Below, in pieces: positions 57,520-64,000 of a DNA stretch of 64,000 nt (its first letter is position 1; each line of letters opens with the position of its first letter). Where the stretch lies: NCBI RefSeq assembly GCF_030272615.1, contig NC_081408.1, positions 762,282,673 to 762,346,672 on the forward strand. The letters run 5' to 3'. A program made the translations under genes and the position numbers. The notes beneath the pieces were generated by a model. That model was not told the DNA's origin and ran no database searches. It was given only the letters and a program-made list of their open reading frames with translations. This DNA comes from Cryptomeria japonica (taxonomy: Eukaryota > Streptophyta > Pinopsida > Cupressales > Cupressaceae).

Positions 57520-59422
57520 TACAAAAATTGATACATAGGGAGCCCTCTATGGCTATGATGAAATCCGTCCCTCAGAGCCAACCGACTTTGACAGAGTCTG
57601 ATCCCTAGAAGTCCCCACCTTAGGATCATATCTCCTGCCCCCTCCATCTAGTGGTGGTGAAGGACCCATGACCCCACCACTAGACGCCTGTCTCCCGTCT
57701 ATCCCTCCAGTGGTCGTCGTAGTCTACGATGGTCTCCAGAAGCTCCTAGCCCACTGATTTGGTGGCACAACTCCATAATACAAGTCTCTCCAGTAGGATA
57801 CCTCCTTCCCTACTCGTAGAACATAGGCGTATCCAGCCACAATGTCCTCTGCTACTTGCCTGCCTTCCCTCAGTGTTGCCTCAACCTTCGTGTAGCGTTG
57901 AATAGCCTGATCTCTCTCTCTCTTGCTCAATGTCCCTCAGTTATCTCTTGAGCCTATCCCCATCCCTCTCTAGATCCCAAATCTCATCTTCCTATCCCTG
58001 TCAAATCTCTCTCAAGGATAGTATCTCATCCTCCTCCTCTCCTCCCTCCCCCCCTTGTCCTTGTGGCTGCTCTTGTGGCTGTCCCTATCCCTGTACCTAT
58101 CTGGGAACCTGTGCTGCTAGCACCTGTAAAGGTAATCCATCTCTACCCTTGACTACATGATCTTGTGTCTCCTCTCTGCCATCTCTCCTCTGAGCCACCC
58201 TCCTCTCTACCACTGCCCCTCGCCTCCACCGTCTGCCTTTGCCTCCACCATCCCGACTATCATCTCCACCATCACCCTCTAGCGGCTCCCTTGGATTAAT
58301 CAGCCATGAAAAGAGATGCTCTTCCCAATATGCATTGTACTCTACATCCATCCATGCATCCTCCACATCTGCCCAAATATATTAAGGCATAGGAACCATC
58401 TCCAACATTTGTGTCACTGCCTAATTATAAGAAAGTAACATACCTAAATGTGCCTGATCTCCCACTGTTCGTGCATACGTCCCTGAGCCACATGGCATCC
58501 ACTGTATCCTTCCAAACTGACTGCATACTCTATCAATCAACTACCACTCAATAACATATGGTATCCTCCCGATTAGATACCTACTCGTGAACACGTATGG
58601 CAACTCCACTGTGTCATCCTCCCACTCCTCACAATCTTGATAAGGCCTCCATATCACAATGTCTACCTCATCAATAAATCAATGCTAATACTCTACCCTC
58701 CCAATCCATGGTTGAGAAGTAATAATATCATACAAATGTACATAACTGTGCCCATGTCCCCTGCCTCTAAAATGTATCAGCCATGTAACTGGAAGATTCT
58801 CATATGCCCATACCTGTAGTAATGTCACTCTGCACCCCAATCTCGCCGATCCATGCTACACAAACTGATGCAACTCATAATACAAGTTGTTCTAGCAGAC
58901 ACGACCCCCATGCAAACCTGGTGTGCTCCATCACCAATGTCTCTAGAGTCCTCCCCCATCCCACAACCAACCCTCGTGTCACCCTATTTGGACAAAGGAA
59001 CCCACTGATAACTCTTGCTAGCACCGCCGATAGAGCTAATCCTGCCACTGTCATGGTGTCCCAAGCCACATGTCCTGCCCTTATCTCTAGTCTTGGATCG
59101 TGGAACACTCATTTCAATGCCTCTGATCTCCCTCTCGATCATACAAAACCAACTCCCCATTGATTGGTATCTGCAGTATCTTGTACACATCCTCTAAAGT
59201 GACTGTCATCTCACCCATTAGCAAATGAAATGTACATGTCTTTGAGTGCCATTTCTCAACTAATACAGTCAGCAACCCCATGTTCACCCAAAACTCAGGC
59301 ATATTCATAATATATCACAAGCCCATGGCCTCAATTTATGCTCTATCCTCAAATGTCAACTCTAATCGTAATCCCTGAGTTGAAGGGAATCTCTCCCATG
59401 ACTCTAGCATAGGTAGGTCCTC
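57520..59422 (-). pseudogene. Antisense PMD gene, copy C, main exon
   Basis: Exon 2 starts at 59422 after the acceptor GACTGCAG, in phase 0 with exon 1 (EDLPMLESWERFPS). PMD motifs: CTFHLLMGEMTVTLEDVYKI and LQIPINGELVLYDRE (about 59240-59150), VTLLQVWAYENLPV (about 58840-58790), VDIVIWRPYQDCEEWEDD (about 58663-58610), RCSQFGRIQWMPCG-like text (about 58520). A basic, Asp/Gly-rich tail follows (LEGDGGDDSRDGGGKGRRWR, about 58280), then a Glu/Arg-rich coil. Stops and frameshifts make it a pseudogene. Orientation is opposite to element C. PMD families include MAIN/MAIL nuclear proteins and many transposon passengers. Confidence 0.82.
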
Positions 59423-60301
59423 CTGCAGTCAAGAAAATCAACTGTGTCAATCCTAGTAGTACTCTCTGTTCATCACGAAGTGCTTATATCTATCATATGG
59501 CACTCTATCCTAGTATTACTCGCTGTTCATCACAAAGTGCTGCTTTTATCCCATCTCCTAGGGCACCTACTTGAGTGTATCCTCTTGAGTAGCTTATACA
59601 ATTGACAATGTATGTTCTATCACAAAATTGTCAATTTCCACCTTATCCAATTGGCAACGTATGTTCTATCACATTATTGCCAATTTCTTTGGTACTTCCC
59701 ATTCATCACAAAGTGCCTTGCTCTATCCTATCTTAGGGCCTCTGCTTGAGTGTATCCTCTTGAGTAGTTTCTTGATTGGAAACGTATGTTCTATCACAGA
59801 TTGTCAATCCTAGCCCTATCTGTTATCCTAGTCTTCTCTACAGGACCTGTTTGAGTGTATCCTCTTAGTAACTTATCCAATCGACATCGTATGTTTATCA
59901 CAGAATTGCCGATTTGACCTTGAAGACATAAATGCTCATTCATGACACACACGTACTTGAATACTACACAAACGTTCACACATTTCACAGACATGCCTGA
60001 AACACATAGACGTATCTCTATTCTGCATAGACGTGCTTGCCTTGCGTAGACACACTTGCATTTCACAAACGTGCTTGCATTTGACATAAATGCTTTTCCA
60101 ACCATAGACATGTTTGAATTCGACACAGACGTGCCTAACCTACCGAGATGCACTTGGCACCAACGCAGACACGCCTTACCTTCTTTTGACCCACTTGACA
60201 AGTTTCTTTGACCTACCTAATGTGCATTTATTGACCTACCTAACATGCATTTATGACAACAATTAATGCACCAAGGTACATGGAGGTTTTGTGGTACTCA
60301 C
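59423..60301 (-). other. Intron of antisense PMD gene, copy C
   Basis: 879 nt with donor GTGAGT and acceptor TTGACTGCAG on the minus strand. It is filled with tandem repeats: four or so degenerate units with GTGTATCCTCTTGAGTAG and CGTATGTTCTATCACA (59570-59915), and a shorter-period CGTGCTTGCATTT/CACAGAC array (59930-60230). The copy A intron (about 24530-25186) has the second array type. Confidence 0.6.
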
Positions 60302-60367
60302 TGGCTCTCCTGCATCTGCTGGCCTCTGATATCGACAAACACGATCAAATCTATGCACCAATGCCAT
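60302..60367 (-). pseudogene. Antisense PMD gene, copy C, first exon
   Basis: 66 nt, exactly 22 codons: MALVHRFDRVCRYQRPADAG then EP at the donor. It aligns with MATRFHKFEHVR at 24483 in copy A. The exon itself is intact; the gene is broken further on. Confidence 0.6.
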
Positions 60368-60451
60368 CGCTGCTGACTTCTCTCTGCTCTCTCCGCACTC
60401 TGATCTCTTAGATGTGTGAATGACAATGAGGATGTTTTCCCTTGTAGTCTA

Positions 60452-60461
60452 TCTTATAGAC
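60452..60461 (-). promoter_or_regulatory. TATA-like box of antisense PMD gene, copy C
   Basis: The minus strand reads TCTATAAGAT about 90 bp before the ATG at 60367. It corresponds to TATAAATA in copy A (102 bp before its ATG). Confidence 0.45.
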
Positions 60462-60689
60462 TACCCTAGCCCTATTCTCTTGAGTCAGCCTTCTTTATCC
60501 CGTGACTCTGTCACTCTATCCTATCTTGTCAGTCCTTTCTAGCCTTTCTTTCTTATCGAGAGATTGTCTGCGATCTTTTCAAACATTTTCATCCAATCTC
60601 TCGAGGGGGCATATCATTCCCGTCACGGGGAAACTTTGTATCAGTTTATCTTATCTTCTTTGAGCCAACACGATAAGCTGCATTGTCTC

Positions 60690-60703
60690 AAAGAGGGGCA
60701 AAA
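60690..60703 (+). other. Element C polypurine tract
   Basis: AAAGAGGGGCAAAA directly before the 3' LTR; the same as in element A except one base. Confidence 0.85.
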
Positions 60704-61499
60704 TGTAGACACCCAAAATTATCCTTTCTAATTAAATAAATATTTTTATTTATTTAATTATTTTAGCCTAATTCTTCTATTAATTAAATTAATCTTTATT
60801 TAATTAATTCATTTATCCTCTTCTAGCCTTTTTCCTCATTTAAATAAATACATTTATTTATTTAAATTATCTTTTTTCCTAAATTTAATAAATACTTTTA
60901 TTTATTTAATTGATCCAACTTCTTCTATTAATTAAATAAATCTTTATTTATTTAATTAATTCATTAGTGTTTTCTACCCATGACACATGTCATTCATTTC
61001 TTAATTCCTACACTACCTACCCTCTCATTGTTTTCTTATTTTCTCTACCTACCCTTTAATCCTAGTCGACCATTTATCTTTTACACCTCTTAATCTTATC
61101 CCTCCATTTACTAAAGTGTCTTCTATATAAGAGGATGCTTCTTTCATTATCAACCCTCCTACACATTCTAACCTCCTAAGCATTCTAATCAATCTTATGC
61201 AATCAAGCCTTTTTGTGATCAAGCTATCAACCACATTTCCATTCTTTGTTGAGCTCTTGTGCACACACAAATTCTGAGAGCAAATATATCAAGCAAGATC
61301 AATGGAGATAGGAAGAATGAAGATTCAAACCCTAGTGGACATGTGATGGTATAATATTTTTGATTTTGTTGATTTGCATTGTCTTAGCTAATCTTTATAT
61401 GTTATGGTGGATCTTTGTTGTTGTTAGGCTAGGGTTTTGTGGTTGAATTCATTTAGTCTTTCAATATTATTTATTCCATTATTCACTTTTCACCATACA
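60704..61499 (+). repeat. LTR 'C' (3' LTR of element C)
   Basis: 796 bp, TGTAGACACC to ...CACCATACA. The U3 side holds long TTTATTTAATT palindromes. Possible TATA words lie near 61126. Same family as LTRs A and B, which lie in the opposite orientation. Confidence 0.9.
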
Positions 61500-63090
61500 T
61501 GGGGGTTTCTATTCCTCTTGTTGTGTATAAAGAGAAGATGTAAAAAATAGGGTGTGATTGATCAACTAGACTAGGCAATGAACAATGAAGCATATATGAA
61601 CTGAAGTTGTAAAAAATTGTAGATCTGAAACTGAGATACAAAAAGTAGAGAAGGGGGAGGAATTTGAATGTGTACCTGGTGGTAAAAACTGAGCTAAACT
61701 GACCTGGACAGAGGTGCCATGCCTTGGTCCTATTTTGTTTGACAGTAAGCTGCAACTGAAGGCTTGCACATTTGATGTTCTGAGCTTCCACTCTTCTAAA
61801 AATCACCTGGAACTGGGGGGAACAAGGCACCACACCTTATCCTAGGAAGGACTAGGGTTCCATGCCCCTATCCCTAATGATTTTGGGATAGATCTGAGGC
61901 CTCAAGGCAGTCCTTGTGCCTTTCAGTGGTCTTGAAAGTCTTATGGGTACCTATACCTGCACCTGTAGCTGAAAATAAGGTTTTGGGTGGCTATATGGGT
62001 TTTTTCCTTATTCAAACCTCTATTTTGGTGATTTTAACCTCAACAAATAGCCAATTTGTATAGTAAAATAGTGTGTGGAGGAATCTTGTGTGTGTGCAAG
62101 ACCCTAAAATGAGAGATAAGACAATAGAGCTACCCTACGCTTTGGAGAGTAAACCTTAAATGCATGTAAATGTAAATGTAAATGAGAATTCTCAAAATAA
62201 AATGTGCTAAATGATCTAAATGATGGATCTAAATCTGAAAATGAGTGTAAAGAAGCTCATACAAAGACATGAAAATAACATGAAACCATACCAATCCCCA
62301 AGGGAGAGATACAAGACACTTGATCTTCTATTATTCTTCAATGTCTTCAAGGCTCCTAATTGATGATGAGTACTTGATGAATTCTTGATGAATATTGATG
62401 AATGTTGTTGAAGACTCCACATAAGCTTCTCTTTCACTACATAGAAAGCTCCTTGTGATCGCTAGCTCTTTTATCTCTTAGATAGATAGATGCCTTCGAA
62501 TGAAGAAAGAGAGCTCTATGTATGAAATCCTAGATCTTAATTTAGTCTTTAGTTTGACCTAGGGTTTTAATTTCCCACCAATTTCTTTGGGTTAAGCATT
62601 ATAATATCATAAAATTATGCTCCCAAAATTTTGAGAAAAATGTCGGGGACCGGGTGCAACTTGCACCTGGTCCAAAATAAAATTTTCAAGGCCATTAGAT
62701 ATGATGATATTAGAGTGAATCCCAATGTTACAAATGATTTTGATATGTTTTGACATGCGAAATCGGGCCTTAAAGGTCAAAATAAGACATAATTAGAATT
62801 TATGATTTATTGGAGGAATAAAATAAAAAGGGGCACACTTAGGCTAAATGGCCCAATTTTATGATGTATGAAGTGATGAAATATGAATTTAGATTAAATT
62901 AAATTAATTAATTAAATTCTTAAAGGGAATTTACAATGCAAGATGCAAACACACTAAGGCGGGTGCTAAACTAAGCGTATAATTGTACCACCCTAGCAAG
63001 GGTGTATACTTTATGACGCTAGATAATTGAAATCTTAATGCATATGAGGATAGACCTTTTGCCAGTCTAGATCCTATGGAGGCACCCTGC
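61500..63090 (-). repeat. LTR-like sequence, family related to the gag-only element LTR (tentative)
   Basis: The words GAGGTGCCATGCC, AAGGCACCACACC and TTCCATGCCCCTATCC recall the GTGCCACGCCCTTGTCC text in 35230-35280. The right end (ACTTTATGACGCTA, about 63009-63022) recalls the terminal ACTTTATGACACTA of the LTR at 35387. It also has a near-perfect palindrome at 62647-62673. No paired copy or target duplication was found, so the assignment is weak. Confidence 0.4.
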
Positions 63091-63099
63091 TAGCAGATC

Positions 63100-64000
63100 C
63101 CTCCGCAGTGGCTGCTAGTGTTGATGCCCACACTGGTGGTGTAGATGGTGGTGCAATGGGCAATTATGGGAGTCCTCTCACTAGAGGCATTGCTTTCTCT
63201 AGGCTTGAGCTCCCCACTCATTGTCTTTGTGTTAGCCTTTCATCCTCATTACTTGAGGAGGACTGGTCATCACTGTCTCCTCCTATTGCATTTGGTAGGA
63301 AGATCGAGGCAGGCCCTACTATGCCCCACCAATCCACAAAGTCGTGGGTGACTCTGACATCATCAATGTCTAGCTCAGGTGTGATGTCATCATTATCATT
63401 GCCCTCAGAGATATGTTGAACATCTCCAAGCATGGGGAAAGGAAGGTCCTATGGCCGCATCATGCTCCTAGCTGAACAAACGTATGTAGGTGCAACAAGT
63501 GGGATGGTTTGCACCTACTTGAACTACTGCATGCACCATCACCAGTAATAGAGCGTCACCAATAATAGGTCTTTGGTCTAGACCCCCATGTCATAGAATG
63601 GATTCCAGATGATGTCATTGATCCCAAGTTGGTCGATGGTGACCCTCTGGTAGGTCAGGTCCTTGGTCTACCACTCACCACGCCATAATGGGTAGTTGTG
63701 CACCCTTGACATGTCTAGAGGCATCAACACTGGAAAACCTACCGATTGCATACATGTGATGTGTTCAAACATCAGAACTTGCACCAGGGTGCATGTTGTT
63801 TGACTCTGATACTCATGGTGAACATAGTGGTAGAGATCGTAATACAAATGTGTGAGCATTCTCTAGTGCTCCTCCATCTCTTGGATTAGAAGCACAAATC
63901 TGACTATCATCTCTAATCTACGGCCATTGGTCAACACCCGATGTGCCAAACTTGCTATCATAATGCATCAAACTAGGAGAATCAGAACTCAACTTGGCTC
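63100..64000 (-). pseudogene. Third PMD gene fragment (runs off the window)
   Basis: The minus strand reads TCTLVQVLMFEHITCMQSVG (about 63790-63735), then VTIDQLGINDIIWNPFYDMG after a frame change (about 63650-63590). This matches the order in PMD copies A and C (..LLQVWAYENLPV.. then ..IVIWRPY..). An acidic tail with GNDNDDITPELDIDDVRVTH follows to about 63218. The N-terminal PMD signature would lie beyond the right edge. Stops break it. Its host element is not resolved. Confidence 0.6.

Larger units (their letters stand above)
52938..61499 (+). mobile_element. Element C: Ty3/gypsy element with antisense PMD gene, 5' part missing
   Basis: + strand. Protease region (52938-54900, split by a solo LTR), unrecognised Lys-rich frame, integrase tail (55570-55836), post-pol spacer, antisense PMD gene (60461-57520), PPT (60690-60703) and 3' LTR (60704-61499). 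RT, RNase H and most of integrase are deleted, and the 5' LTR and gag are not in the window. Layout and orientation of PMD relative to LTR mirror element A exactly. Confidence 0.8.

Noticed and set aside
60704-61499. LTR C as a 5' LTR of a new element starting at 61500
   Set aside because: The polypurine tract is on its left and no primer-binding site follows at 61500, so it is a 3' LTR.
41961-61499. G1 and element C as one long Ty3 element with matching LTRs
   Set aside because: The G1 LTR (ending CTCCTCTACA) and LTR C (TGTAGACACC...) are different in sequence, and both have their own integrase ends.

Overview
The window looks like nuclear DNA from a seed plant with a very large, repeat-rich genome. 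A conifer or other gymnosperm is most likely. This rests on one intron-containing plant regulatory gene, nested and decayed LTR retrotransposons, and wide AT-rich stretches; it is inference, and no species can be named. I see no bacterial, organellar, CRISPR, tRNA or rRNA features.

The only clear host gene is a VEL/VIN3-like (VRN5/VIL type) Polycomb-accessory gene on the + strand. Two exons lie at 12901-13205 and 13447-14912. They encode the helical bundle that follows the PHD finger, the fibronectin III domain and the C-terminal VID/VEL domain. The exons for the N-terminus and PHD finger are not recognisable upstream, so the 5' flanking intron may exceed 12.9 kb and contain a hAT remnant (about 3190-3958) and a complete but dead Ty1/copia element (6567-11882).

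Left to right: LTR-like and AT-rich DNA (1-3110); hAT fragment; unassigned DNA; Copia-1 (minus strand, TSD AGATG); VEL gene; a roughly 264-bp tandem duplication; an ORF1-only 'half-LINE' with a 16-bp TSD (16858-18545); Copia-3 (+, truncated). From 23399 to about 40327 lies the 3' part of a minus-strand Ty3/gypsy element, 'A'. Copia-2 (26406-31910, itself carrying a solo LTR) and a gag-only non-autonomous element (34263-40091) are inserted into A. Then come another copia LTR (40328-41599), a + strand Tat-type Ty3 element G1 (about 41961-48300), a tandem LTR-leader array of a small GC-rich element (48427-52937), and a second + strand Ty3 element 'C' ending in a 3' LTR at 61499 and containing a solo LTR. 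The right edge holds LTR-like sequence and another plant mobile domain (PMD) fragment.

The most interesting signal is that elements A and C, in opposite orientations, both carry a PMD gene antisense to the retroelement, between pol and the 3' LTR. The two copies share a TATA-like box, a related first-exon peptide, a repeat-filled intron and a PMD exon. Antisense placement would explain how an intron survives an RNA-based life cycle. Both copies are now broken by stops, frameshifts or insertions. Nearly everything apart from the VEL gene is pseudogenic.
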